DNA of 64,000 nt from Panax quinquefolius (lineage: Eukaryota > Streptophyta > Magnoliopsida > Apiales > Araliaceae): the NCBI GenBank assembly GCA_020205615.1, contig CM035166.1:86729043-86793042 (forward strand). Direction: 5' to 3'. Both the position numbers and the translations under genes were made by a program. Shown piece after piece: positions 35,146-47,209 of this stretch; the stretch's first letter is position 1; the number at the start of each line of letters is the position of its first letter. Below the pieces are notes generated by a model. It had not been told where the DNA came from and did no database searches. It worked only from the letters and a program-made list of their open reading frames with translations.

Positions 35146-35290
35146 CAAATAAGCGCTCAGGATGTAAAATCCGGGCTCATCGAGCAGTCGACATTACGAT
35201 TAATATATATAAGTATATATATATTAAAGTAAGTAAACACTCCAGACCGAAGTCTAGGCTCATCGAACAAAGTTCGACACACAGTTCATA
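34900..35290 (-). repeat. P2 minisatellite units and (TA)n arrays
   Basis: Units with AAACGC..CAGGATGTAAAATCC and GGCTCATCGAGCAGTC are separated by TA arrays at 34971-35031 and 35088-35142. They continue after D at 38020-38330, with a long TA array at 38164-38221. D inserted in or beside one of the TA arrays. Confidence 0.82.
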
Positions 35291-35805
35291 TATATAAATA
35301 TGAATTTTCTATAAAAATGAATAAAGACTTATAAATAAAGATGAATTTTCTATAAATATTATTTTTATATATTATGGAGTGAAATTGATATAATGTTATA
35401 GTTGTGGGTAATATTTATAAATTTTGCAAAAAGTACATGCAAGTTGTTATATAATATTGGATTGGTCGGGTAATATTCGTTTTAACGAGGGAATATTATA
35501 ATACAAGCACAATCATTGGTGGACCCTAGCAAGAATCATTGTCGGATTGAAAAGCGACAAAAATAGTTTATGAAAATAACTTGGCGGAAGTTTTACTGTT
35601 AAGCTGTTGAAACACCGGTGTTAAAAAATGCGATGTCTGGCGTAGTCGCACAAGATGCACAGCAGTATTGATTATTGATGCTTACGTGAGGCGTCACTCA
35701 GTTTTTTCAATTATTGTTATAGTAATTGTTGTAAATTTTGCTTATTTTATGGACCCCTATTTACCCATTTTCAAAATAATAGGTAATTTTATATATATAT
35801 AAGTC

Positions 35806-35836
<31 letters not shown>

Positions 35837-35994
35837 TGATTAGCATGAATTATTGGGGGTGGTAATCGATTGTGGGAGGAGTTATTATTAGTATTATTAT
35901 ATATATATATAAGGTGTGTATTTATATATATTATATATATATATATATATGTAAGTTGTCGAGTTGGGGGGAAGTTTTTAGTGCGAGTTGAGTG

Positions 35995-36028
<34 letters not shown>

Positions 36029-36148
36029 TTGGGTTTAACAAGTTGGCGAGGAGTACAATTATTATGATTATTATATTTATATATATGTAATAAGTTTGAA
36101 TGTTTGGTAAGGTGAATTCACGAGGGGGTTCATGACTAGTGACTAATG

Positions 36149-36207
<59 letters not shown>

Positions 36208-36306
36208 TATTTTATTTAAAAGATTTTGCTTTAAATATGGACCGTCCGATTAAAAGTAAATCAACCTGGACCGTTCATGAATTAGTTACTATGCAGTCCA
36301 TTTTTC

Positions 36307-36314
36307 TATAAATA
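36307..36314 (+). promoter_or_regulatory. TATA box of LTR D
   Basis: TATAAATA in TTTTTCTATAAATAGAAGC, as in A1 and S, followed by TCTCTAGAG-like and AGAGAGAAAGAAG stretches. Confidence 0.6.
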
Positions 36315-37227
36315 GAAGCTCATTCTTCATTATTTCTTACGAATTCACTGAAACTCTAGAGAGATAAACTATAGAGAGAAAGAAGAAAAGTATTCTACTA
36401 CTTCACTACTCATATATCCAGTACTCTTCTTCTTAAGGTAAGGAATATTATTTGTTATACTGTAAGGGTGTTATTCTTTTGTATTCATGAAGAGAACTTA
36501 TGTTATTCCATTCTTTATTATTACGTTAGAATAACTTTGTATCTGTGAGCTACCCTATAGTAGGTGACATTCTTCTATTATTAAAAGTCTTTACTATTAC
36601 ATTGGAATATCACATGCATGCGTTTTCTTTGGGACTGATTAAAATCTTTATTATTCATTGAAATATCCAAGATGTGCATTTTCTGTAGGACTGGTTCCGT
36701 CTTTATTATTATTCATTGGAATATCTTATGCATGCGTTTTCTGTTGGACTGATTAAAATCCTTATTAGTATTACATTGGAATAACTTTGTCTATGCGAAA
36801 TACCGCATGCATGGTGATTTCTGTTGTTATTCCATTCTTTATTATTACATTGGAACATCATCGCCGGTCTTGAATTTCGCTTTGACCGTTCCGTTATTTA
36901 GTAATACATTGGAATAACACATCATGCAAAGTACCGCATGCATGGTGATTTCTTTTGTTATTCCATTCTTTATTATACTCAATTGGTTAAAGTTTTGACT
37001 TCTATACTCCATGAAATTAGTGGAATATCCTTGATAATTGCTCTTCATCCAGTATCTTTTCATGGATATATTCTTCTGAGCATTCTTGAATTTTACTCTA
37101 CAAAGCAGTATCATGTTGACAATTTGGACGTATTAGTTCCTGAATAAATTAATTCTTGAACTTGTTTTATTGAATTCTTATATCATTGTCATCATCCTCA
37201 TGTTTATATTTTTTTGAAAGTGATCTG

Positions 37228-37465
37228 TGGCATGTAGTGCATAGATGGACTTGGTATGATTATGACCATGGATTATTCGGTGTAATGATGATCGTAATGT
37301 TATAAATGATGTGGTAAAAGTCCTCATTGGCCCGTAGTGCATTGATGGATAGTTGTTGGCATGATCATGACCATTAATGAATACACAAATATTCTTGGCC
37401 CGTAGTGCATGGATAATTGTGGTCGTGATACTAAAGAATATCCTTGGCCGTAGTGCAGGGGTGAT
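37228..37465 (+). repeat. Hairpin repeat array in D, four units
   Basis: Units near 37225 (ATCTGTG, loop GCATGTAGTG, CATAGAT), 37325 (CATTG, GCCCGTAGTG, CATTG), 37392 (ATTCTTG, GCCCGTAGTG, CATGGAT) and 37438 (ATCCTTG, GCCGTAGTG, CAGGGGT). The first and last pair fully if G-T wobbles are counted, the middle two have mismatches. The GTAGTG loop end is unchanged. Confidence 0.78.
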
Positions 37466-38161
37466 TCGATGATGTGAATTATTTATTTATTGTCGAGTCC
37501 CAATGATAAAAGTGATGAAAAACCTTTTAAATCATAAAAGATAGTAGATTTTATTCTCTACTTGACTCTTTTAATGGATTGCTTGTTCGCCGCAGATTAA
37601 ACTTGATGTTTGTTATATTGTATCGGTTTAACATTTGTTTAAGGCTAATGATAATTTATTCGCATTATCTTAGTCATAATATTTCTTCTTTGGGCTAGTT
37701 GAGCTCACCCTTTCTTTCATTGTTTTCTTGTGAAATGAGAATATATTTGGGACGAGTCTGGGGAGCGGAGTGATGGTCCTAGATGGTGCATTAGTAGTCC
37801 TCACTATTCTGTGAAATAGTGTGATAATAATTGTAAAGAGGACTCCTTTTGAGTTTGTATACTCTCTAGTAGACAATATTTGTAATCAAACTCACAGTTT
37901 ATGTTTTGTCGTATTGTACACGACAGTTATATTATTAAGTTGTATTTGAATTCTGTACCATGTATCTGGCGACTCAAGATGGGTGATGTATACCTAATTT
38001 TGGGGGCGTCACATAAGCAAATAAACCCTTCGAATGTAAAATCTAGGCTCATCGAACAGAGTCCGACACACAGTTAATATATATAAGTATATATATATTA
38101 AAACAAGTAAACGCTCCAGACCTAAGTCTAGGCTCATCGAACAAAGTTCGACACACAGTTC

Positions 38162-38224
<63 letters not shown>

Positions 38225-38288
38225 CAAATAAACGCTCCAGACCGAAGTCTAGGCTCAATCGAGGAATAACTCGATAATGTTAGTTCAG

Positions 38289-38319
<31 letters not shown>

Positions 38320-39593
38320 ATATATATACAAACTAAAATAAAACCACAGAATGAGAAGTTCGGGCAAAAATCTTGTAACCCAGACTCTCAACGTGAAGAA
38401 GGGTGTGTGCAGAGATGAAGAGAAAGGCTTTAAAGTGTGTGAGAAGGCTTACAGTTGACTGCCAAAGAAGACTTCAATATCTTTAAAGCGGGTAAACACT
38501 GGCTTTTGTAGGTACAAAAGTAGCTATATATGAGCTCACAAGTGTTTAAAATGAGAAAGTACACTGTATGGGGTGAGTGCAGAGCAAATTGGGCAGGGCT
38601 TCCTCGCCGTTTTCTCTTGCAAAATGGCCACCCCAAGCCCTCTATTTATAGAGGATGAAGCCATGAGTATATACTTGGTTGAGCCATGAGTGTACCAGAG
38701 GCAACGGGTGGGCCGGGTATCTCTAAAGTCAGGTAAGTCTCGTAGACGTGCACTTAAACCTTTGGAATGTCCACTCGAACTTTTAGAAGTGCAATCCGGG
38801 CATCTGTTTGAGGTATACATGACCTATTTTGGATCGCCGTTGTCGAGAGTTGTACAATGGCATAATATTAGAGTTTGTGTGAAGTCATTGAAGATGGGAC
38901 GATGCCCTCCGATCTTCAAGCTTCATATTTTATCCGTTACCCCGTACAATAGTCACTCGGGATTGATTATACTTGATTCTTGTGGGACATCATTGCGTAG
39001 AGATGTGTATGAAATGTTGAGACGATGTGGCGTGGCATCGTGTTAGCGAGATGACGATGTTGCCCCTCACCGGTGTTATTGCTGGTTTGGGCTGATAAAG
39101 CACACGTTGCTCAGATCTTCGCTGAGATTGGACTGCTATAATTGTTGAAGGTCCGCATTATCATCTTTGAGGTGTGCTTGTCCTCCCGGTGTTATCTTTG
39201 GGTTGGTACAGAGTATCTCGTTGTGAGCGTCGAGATTGAAGCTGGTCACATTTGAAACAAGCATTTTCGGGGTTATCGCCGAAACTGCATTCCTTGGGGT
39301 TATCACCAAGGTTGGTGGCTATTCCCATGGTTGGGACTGAGACTGGATACCTCGGGGTTATCTCCGAGATTAATCAGTCTTCTCCGATGTGTGTTTCGGT
39401 ATTAGATCTGCACGCCTCGGGGTTATATCTGAGGTTAGAATTGTTACTCCCTGTGTGTGTTCTGGGGTTGATGCTGAACTTTTGGTAGTATCCGGTATGG
39501 ATATGGATTGTCTTTCAGGGTTCCCTCTTAAAAGATGAATCTATCCTCCTGCAATGTTAGTGACAGTAATACAGAAAATTTGGAGTGTCTACA

Positions 39594-41633
39594 GATGCCC
39601 ATCTTTATCATACTCATACATGGCGATGCATGGGTAGGATAAAGAATCCTAGACACTTGAAATGTAACAAGACAAACATGGTATTGTATGTAACAACATG
39701 ATGCAAATGTATGATGCATGTGTACGGGGTTGTGGCCCAACATGCTGGGGATGATTGTTGGATCCCGGTTGCTTCAACTAGGGATTGGCATTGATGACCA
39801 GATTTGATGTGTAATCCAAATCTGTTAGGATGTTGATGTTAGAGTTATCACCAAATTCCTATGTCTTTGATAATGACTTGATCCTGAAGATGTACCTCTT
39901 ATGTGTAAGAGATCTATAGGGATAAAGCTTGATCTATTTGAGGATGTGTATAACATATTCCATCATCGATCCTCTTTGATAACGTTGACCTTTCCTGGTT
40001 GGTATCGCCAGAATATGTCCCGATTCTCATTGGACTTACTTGACAACAAATCTTTGTCGAGGATGCGACCTTCGTTGACGTGTACTTCACCGACATGTGA
40101 ATCAACGGCTGAAAAAAAATCCTGTGGGATATACTGTCAAGGTTGCTTGACCTTCGCTGACGTGTGAATCAACGGTTGATACTCTGTGGGTAAATTATCG
40201 AGGTTGCTTGACCTTCGCTGACGTGTGAATCAACAGAACATTGCGTTGTGACCCCCGTCGGGGATCCGCTCGGGAATATATGTAATCGAGCATGAAGTCC
40301 TCGAATAGCTCTAGAGCTCTGATAGGTTTTATCGTTATCAGCTGAGATAACGTCAAGGCTGTTTGACCTTCGTTGATATGTGTATCAACGGCTTGAATGT
40401 ACGTTGTAATCCCCTGCCGGGGCTTCATGTTGTAACCCCCGTCGGGGATCTACATTGTAACCCCCGTCGGGTACTCACGTTGTAACCCCGTCGTCGACGA
40501 CGCAGAATAACCCGTCGGTGGGACGACGTTGTAACCCTCGTCGGGGACTCACGTTGTAACCCCCGTCGGGGATTCACGTTGATCTTTAAGAGTAATGACC
40601 TGGAGTTGGCGGCATCGGACCTGTACAAGGTATTGCCGGATGTGATTTCTGACATATGAGATCATTGGCAGGGTATACCTCGTGTTCGGGTGACTACCAA
40701 TGAGCGATGTACAGACTCAAAGTTTCATCTGAGAAGACCAGGATTGTATGCTGTTTTGCTAAATTGCGTGGCGTTTTTATTCTCGATTTGACCTTTCTAG
40801 TCCGCAAGAACTCCTTTGCAACTCGAACTGGACCAAGCCAGAGGGGTGGGGCCCATATATAGTGCAGCAGTACACCGCTTCATTCTTGAGATGAGCTTCT
40901 ACTTGGCCATGGATGATATAATCCAGCAGGTTGGTCTCACAAGTCATTTTTAACTTGATTCGCTAAGAGAAATCCGTGAGCCTCCTTCAGATCTGCTGAG
41001 TTCGGGCTATTTTCTGCAAATTCTGTCACCGTACAAGTGTTCTACACTATCCTGGTAACGTATGCATGTATTTTTTTCATTTTTTATCCGTTGGATTTTG
41101 AGTTATTTCATGAAATGCATCTAAACACATAGTAGTGATTATGTATGCACAAATGACTTGCTAAAAAATATTCAACATAGTAAATGTTAGTATTAAACCA
41201 TGCTGAACATAATGATGTTAAAAATTTTAACTTTTGAGACAGTCAAATTGGCACTTTTTCTGCTATTTTTTGTCCTATTTGAGGTCCAATGAGCAAAAGG
41301 TAAAAAGGCAAAGTACTCCTGATATTGAGGTTAACCTTATGCATGGATGATTTTGATTTTTTATACATATATTATGTATATGACTTTGGGGCAGGTGTGC
41401 TACTGAATGGCCATCTAGTCATGCCTATGTGCATGTGGATAGTCCTATTTTCAAAGGGGACAATGGCAAAAACTTTCAAAATATAGGCATTGGGTAGTCA
41501 TGCATTTTAACTCTATTGTATGTTAAAGTAAATGCATGCATACATATAGTCATAAAATGCATTCTAGAAAGCTCCAGGTAAGGAAATACCACACCCTTTC
41601 TGAGGTGATTTAGAGACTTGTTGTCCAGATATT
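39594..41633 (-). other. P2 spacer between 3' LTR and antisense PMD gene
   Basis: Inverted counterpart of 1113-3080. No gene. It contains hairpins at 40136-40151 (GTCAAG/GTTG/CTTGAC), about 40198-40211 and 40352-40367, and the expanded 25-bp repeat. GGTAAGG at 41577 with TTGTCCAG at 41623 could bound a 5' leader intron of the PMD gene, ending just before its ATG at 41634. Confidence 0.55.
40404..40580 (-). repeat. 25-bp GC-palindromic repeat, expanded in P2
   Basis: About six units of TTGTAACCCCCGTCGGGGA plus CTCACG. One unit (40485-40530) contains an inserted perfect palindrome, CGTCGTCGACGACG, and is nearly twice the normal length. P1 has only four plain units at 2171-2271. Confidence 0.82.
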
Positions 41634-43046
41634 ATGGATCCGGATCAGCCGAGCAGTTCCCGTAGGACCACTTCTGGTATATGGAGGAGGGCTTCTGAAG
41701 TGCCTCGACTCCGTTCTGTCAGACAGCCTTGTCAATTAGTGGAGGCTGTGATTCGTCTAGTCTGGGCAGACATGCCAGACGTTGAGGACGAGGAGGAGGA
41801 TATTCCTATTGAGGATCCCGCTCTTGCTGCACATGTTCCCCGTAGGGAGCTACCTTGTATTCAGGTGGCAAACCCAGAGCTTCTGGGTGATTTGAGCAGA
41901 CATCCATCGATGTACTTGCATGCTAACGAGGTATGGCATTAGACTTTGATCTTCCTTATTTCCTATTGCCGAGGATTAAAGGGTTCTGATGTTGATCTGC
42001 ATTTCATGCAGGTTCCCGGCTTCACACAGCCTCGAGGGAATTGGTTTAGTATACACTCCATGTATCAGGATCTTCATCCTGATTACCGAGCTGTAGTGCA
42101 TGATTGGGGATTTGGGGCATTCTTCACCATCTTTGCCCGTCTTTGTCCCTGGGGTTATCTCAGGGCCTTGTCTGAGCGATGGTTTCATCAGACTCAGTCA
42201 CTCTATCTATTGGATTGTGAGGTGATGATGACGTCGATGGATTAGCGATTTATCACAAGTATGGAGTTTGGAGGGGAGCCAGTGCCTTGCATGGAAAATA
42301 TTACCCCTACTGCCATCAGATCCTTGTTAGGAGTTACGGCGAGGCGCTCAGCGCGGGACCGTCTGTTTGGTCCTTTGAGCGTAGATGTTATGGCGGGCTT
42401 TTGGTGAGCCCATGCCTGATGATATCAGAATCAGGGATCGCATTCTGCGGCGATTATTCCTGATGATCATTAGAGGCTGCTTCATAGTAGATAACTCTTC
42501 TACGGTGTCTTTCGCTTTGATTAGCGCCATGCGTCATGTGGACCATATTGGAGAGTATGATTGGGGTTCCTACACCTTTGCCTATTTCCTCCGGGGCATG
42601 CGTGTCGCTCACGAGGTTTTAATGAGAGGCTTGGCTGAAGCTTCTACCCATTTCTGCTTTGGTGAGTATTTCTCTTGTCATTTCCCATTTATAGGTTAAG
42701 AGTGTTTCTCGATAGCAGATGTTTTGCCATGTGTTGCGGGTTTTTGCTTTATGAGAGGCTTCCATGCTTGTGTTGTGTGAGTGTGTTAGGTTTAGATACC
42801 AATCCATGAGTACGATGATGGCATCATTCCATTTTGCCGGAGGTCCATATAGCTGAGGGCTTCACTCACTACTGTATTCAGCTAGAGTTGTTGACAGCTG
42901 ATACCATCACATGGATTCCCTATTTAAGGGAACACTTGACCATCGGTTTTGAGGATGGATACCCGACTAGAGTCGAGTACGTGATTTCCACCAGGAGAGT
43001 TACTCTCTTCACAGATGGAGGCTGGGAGCTCTATTTAGGAGAGCGT
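41634..43046 (+). pseudogene. PMD pseudogene, 5' part (antisense to P2, split by element B)
   Basis: Plant mobile domain gene, better preserved than the P1 copy. Exon 1, 41634-41930, is 99 codons (MDPDQPSSSRRTTSGIW, acidic DVEDEEEDIPIEDP). An 81-bp GT-AG intron is followed by exon 2 from 42012: VPGFTQPRGNWFSIHSMYQ, DYRAVVHDWGFGAFFTIFAR, CPWGYLRALSERWFHQT, MEFGGEPVP and FLMIIRGCFIVDNSSTVSF, ending at a GTGAGT donor (42662). A later exon (from about 42842) has HYCIQLELLTADTITWIPYL and VTLFTDGGWELYLGER, typical of the family's C-terminal half. Defects: TAG at 42243 and small indels near 42340 and 42395. B interrupts after codon CGT (43046). Confidence 0.75.
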
Positions 43047-45676
43047 TGTAACGCCCCCAAAATAGGTATACAACACCCATTTTGAGTCACCAAATACATG
43101 GTATAGAAATAACTACAACTTTATTACTACAACATAAAAACTGTGAGTTTAAAATACAAATATTGTCATCTAGACAATATCCACACTGAAATAAGTCCTC
43201 ATTACAATTATTGATACACTATTTTACAAAATAGTGAGGACTACTAAAACAACTTCTAGAACCATCATTCCACACCCCGACTATTACTCGCTACATTCTC
43301 GCCTCCTGAGAAGAAAAATGGAACAAAAAGTAAAAGGGTGAGCTCAACTAGCCCAGTAAAGAACATTATGACTAAGATAACATAGAACAAATTATCGTTA
43401 GTCCTCAATTGGGAAAAATCTAATAGAATACAATAGACAACCAATTTTAAATCAATATTCGCAGCGGAAATAATAATTCATTAGAAGAGTTAAGTAGAGA
43501 ATGAAATCTACTATTTTTATATATATGAATTTAAAAGTTTATCGTCGATATTTTATCCCTGTAAGATCAATCAATATATATCTGGAATCAAATATTCATC
43601 TTTGCACTACAAGCCAAAGATATTCATCAGTTGGTCATGTTCATCTAAACACCTGGTCATCTTTGCACTATGGGCCAAAGATATTCATCAGAAATCATTC
43701 ATCTTTGCACTACATGCCAAAGATATTCAGTAATATCATCATTTAGGATTGTGGATGATGAAAAATATTTTAAAGGAAACGAATCCAGTGAAACAAAATA
43801 ACAAATATTAAGGATTCGTATTTCGGTTTATCCATGTACAAAAATACCTCATAAATAATCATAGTGGAGTAAAATTCAAGAATGATCAAAACATGGATAC
43901 AATCAAAGCTAGTATCCATAATAGATATTTTGAACGAAAAATGAAAATTTAATTTTTCTGTGAATAGTGTCGTATTCGTGAATAGTGCCGTATACGTGAA
44001 TAGTGTCGTATACGTGAATAGTTCCGTATACGTGAATAGTAACCCCGACACTAAAAGACAAGAATTTCACAAGAAAAATACTCTCAATATTTCGGCATAA
44101 TGATATTGAAAGAAATAATATCATTTTGAAAAAAATAATATCCCTTACCTCGAAACAATAGTACTTCTGGCTGGAATACTGAATATAGTGTTGAAGGGAA
44201 CTTGCACCGTATAACAACACTCAAAGTATCAAAATACTCACAAAAATACGCTCAATATATCGGGAGAGAAAGAGAGAGAAAATTTCAGTTTCTGGTGTGA
44301 TTTTCAATTTTAACTTAAGCATCCTATTTATAGGAAAAAGCTTAGAACACCAAAGCAGAAAATTTAATAAATTAATTATATTTATTAACCAAATGCCTAC
44401 GTACACCTTTGCCAACTGAATTCAACCCCTAGCACATGTTAATGATGCCCACAAAATGTACAAAAATGTTTTTCTTTTAAAACAAATTTAAAACTTTTAA
44501 AAATAATTATTTCGGAACTTTAGAACTTCAATAATTCATAATAAATAGCCCTTTTTTATCAGAAAAATTCAAACCTCGTGTCCTTTCCATAGGAAATTCC
44601 ATTCTCTACAAATTTACAGATAAAATTTTTTTCAAATTCCAAACAGAAATTGACCGAAATTTACAAACGGGAGATTTTACAGGCTATAATCAAATTTCAG
44701 TCAAGAAATGGGGTCCACAAACATGAAAAACATGTTTTAATCATTTAATGCAACAAAAATACTATTCCTCCTCATATACTCATATATCCCACATTCATTG
44801 TAAAAATATCATCATTATTATATTATAATAATATAATAAAATATTATTTTATCAAAAAAGATAAAATATCAATTTTCAACAATTGTCACTTTAAAAATTT
44901 TCTCTATTTATATCCACATAAAATGAATATTTTCCTCATCATATAAATCAATAATTAATTATTCACAAATAATATTACGAATCACAATCATCGACAACCG
45001 TGCGGTTCCCAAGAAAGAGGGGCTTTCAATAAGGATTTTCTCCTTCTTGGCGGCGCAATTAGGTGACCAAACCTCTTCTTAGACAGAACTTTCTAGACAT
45101 TTCCAATAATTTTATCTAATAATATTATTCAGATAATATGAATTATTGCTCCGATAATGGAAACTACTGTGTAGTGATAATTATTGAAATAACAGAAATA
45201 TAAAATATCAACGCAGCAATTATTGAATAAAATAAAATACTGAACAGTAATTACTGTAACAATTATTGAGTAGTGCCTTGTTACGTAAGAATCAATAATT
45301 GGTGCAATACCGTGTGCTACTGTGCAACAACGAGTATTATTGTATTTTAACCACCGGGTATTCCAATAGTATTAATGGTAACAACTATGCCGTTATTTAT
45401 AAACAACTTATATTTGTCGTTTTCTTTATCCAATCGCTTTCCGTTATGGGGCCCACACAATGCTGCGCCGTCGTATGAATATTCCCCGACAGTAAGAATA
45501 TTCCACGACCAAACGAATATTCTCCTATAAAAATGAATATTTTATAACCACTTGCTTATTTAAAATATTTGCGCGTTTTACCCATAACTAACTACATTAA
45601 TCAAATCAACCCTTACTATATCAAAATAATAAATAGAGGAAATTTGATTTCATTAATAATAAGTTGGGGTCTTACA
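43047..45676 (-). repeat. B 3' LTR
   Basis: On the minus strand: TGTAAGACCCCAACTTATTA to GGGGGCGTTACA. It contains a TATA box (44325-44332), five 18-bp repeats of GTGAATAGTGTCGTATAC (43960-44042), three hairpin units (43595-43735) and two perfect palindromes near its end (43151 and 43207). The last bases are CGTTACA against CGTCACA in the other LTR, a C-to-T change at a CpG on that strand. Confidence 0.92.
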
Positions 45677-45690
45677 ACCTCCCCTCCTTA
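45677..45690 (-). other. B polypurine tract
   Basis: TAAGGAGGGGAGGT on the minus strand, directly before the 3' LTR. Confidence 0.8.
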
Positions 45691-45699
45691 TGAAATTTC

Positions 45700-47184
45700 A
45701 TCCTCGAAATTGATGTACGTACCTAGTGTTTCGAAAAGGTGAGGATACCTTGCTTTCATTTCCGTTTCCAACTCCCAGGTCATTTCCTCAATAGCATGGT
45801 TCCTCCACAAAACTTAAACTTGTGGTATGACCTTTGTGCGTAGGACATGCTCCTTCCTATCCAAGATCTTGACAGGTACCTCCTCGTACGTTAAGTCTTC
45901 GACTATCTCATCCGGTTCTAACTCAATAACGTGGTTCAGGTCTTTCACATATTTACGTAGCACATATATATGAAAAACATTATGAACACGAGACATACTT
46001 GGAGGTAATGCGAGTCTATAAGCCACATTTCCTACTCGATCAAGAATTTGAAATGGACCAATAAATCATGGATTGAGCTTTCCACTTTCCTCGAATCTTG
46101 TAACTCCCTTCCATTGAGCAACACGCAACAATACATGATCCTCAATACTAAATTCCACGTTCTTTCAATGAAGATCCACATAACTCTTTTGTCGATCTTG
46201 TGCCGTTTGTATACGTTGTCGAATCATTTGGATCTTTTCTGTAGTCATATGTACCAACTCGGGTCCCAACAATGTTGCTTCACCCACCTCATCCCAACAT
46301 ATTGAAGAGCGACACTTTCGTCCATACAATGCTTCGAATGGAGCCACACCTATAGTTACTTGATAACTGTTGTTGTAAGAGAATTCCACCAATGGTAAAT
46401 ACTTATCCCAACTGCCTTTGAAGTCTAGGACACAGAGTCTTAATAGATCTTCTAGAGTTTGAATAGTCCTCTCTGATTGTATGTCCATTTGAGGATGGTA
46501 TGCCGAACTGAACCGTAAATCCATGCCCATACCTTTTTGCAAGCTAATCCAAAATCTTGAAGTGAATCTTGGGTCACGATCCGAAACTATGGATACTAGC
46601 ATGCCATGCAACCTCAAAATCTCATTCACGTACATACTAGCAAGACGTTCAAGGGAATAAGTCTCCCGTATCGGCAAGAAATGAGCAGACTTAGTTAATC
46701 TATCAACAATAACCCAAATAGCATTTATGCCTTGAGAAACTGTGGGAAGACCCGTAACGAAATCCATGGTAATGTGTTCCCACTTCCATTTCGGAATCTC
46801 AAGTGGTTGCAATGGACCCTTTGGCACTTGATGCTCTGCCTTTACACGTTGACAAGTTAAACACCTCGAGATAAACTTTGCAATCTCTCTCTTCATATTG
46901 TTCCACCAAAATGTATATCGAAGATCACGATACATTTTGGTACTTCCAGGATGGATTGCAAATGGTGTATTGTGTGCCTCTATCATGATCTTGTACTTCA
47001 AATTAGAATCATTAGGAACACAAAGTCTGGAGTGGACTCGAAGTATTCCTTCTTCATCTATTCTTGCTTCTGGAATAGCACCTTCTTGCACTTTCTTCTT
47101 TATACGCATCAGCTTCGGGTCCTTGGCTTGAGCAACTTTAACTTTATCGATTAAAGTTGGTTCTATACATATACTTGACATCAT
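45700..47184 (-). pseudogene. B integrase with chromodomain-like tail
   Basis: A 339-residue frame (47184-46165) covers the linker (ICIEPTLIDKVKVAQAKDPK), the zinc-binding HHCC region ending ISRCLTCQRVKAEH, and the catalytic core: MDFVTGLPTVSQG (Asp), [13 protein letters not shown] (Asp) and HPQMDIQSERT (Glu; usually QTDGQSER). A frameshift near 46165 leads to the C-terminal part [20 protein letters not shown] with the tail [18 protein letters not shown]; a TAA at about 45811 precedes VLWRNHAIEEMTWELETEMK and RYPHLF. That tail is the chromodomain-like end of Tekay/Del elements. It is near complete apart from the shift and the stop. Confidence 0.9.
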
Positions 47185-47209
47185 TGCATGGGGTCCCCAG
47201 AGTCTTGAA

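Larger units (their letters stand above)
35300..38013 (+). mobile_element. D: Tekay/Del-type LTR inserted in P2's LTR
   Basis: The right end is intact (TTTTGGGGGCGTCACA, ending 38013). The left end lacks TGTAAGACC and instead shows a duplicated stretch (ATGAATTTTCTATAAA at about 35309 and 35343), so it is eroded or rearranged and no target duplication can be read. Inside are AT arrays (35790-36200), a TATA box (36307-36314), repeats of TATTACATTGGAATA with CCGCATGCATGGTGATTTCT, and four hairpin units (37228-37465). It is the only copy of the A-like LTR subtype in the window that retains the 3' third, and so shows what A1 and A2 lost. Confidence 0.78.
33851..39593 (-). repeat. 3' LTR of P2, containing inserted LTR D
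   Basis: On the minus strand it opens TGTAGACACTCC (39593) and ends CCCGACGTTGACA (33851). Without D it is roughly 3 kb. It carries the same blocks as P1: TATA box (38643-38650), minisatellite units with TA arrays (34900-35290, 38020-38330), about 60-bp repeats (34690-34900) and the end block (34060-34150). It lies next to A2's catalytic RT residues. Confidence 0.65.

Noticed and set aside
38536..38820. Small Cys-containing reading frame on the minus strand (also 3727-4161 and 3865-4080 in P1)
   Set aside because: It lies across the LTR TATA box and start region, and the inverted copy does not keep one frame; probably untranslated leader.
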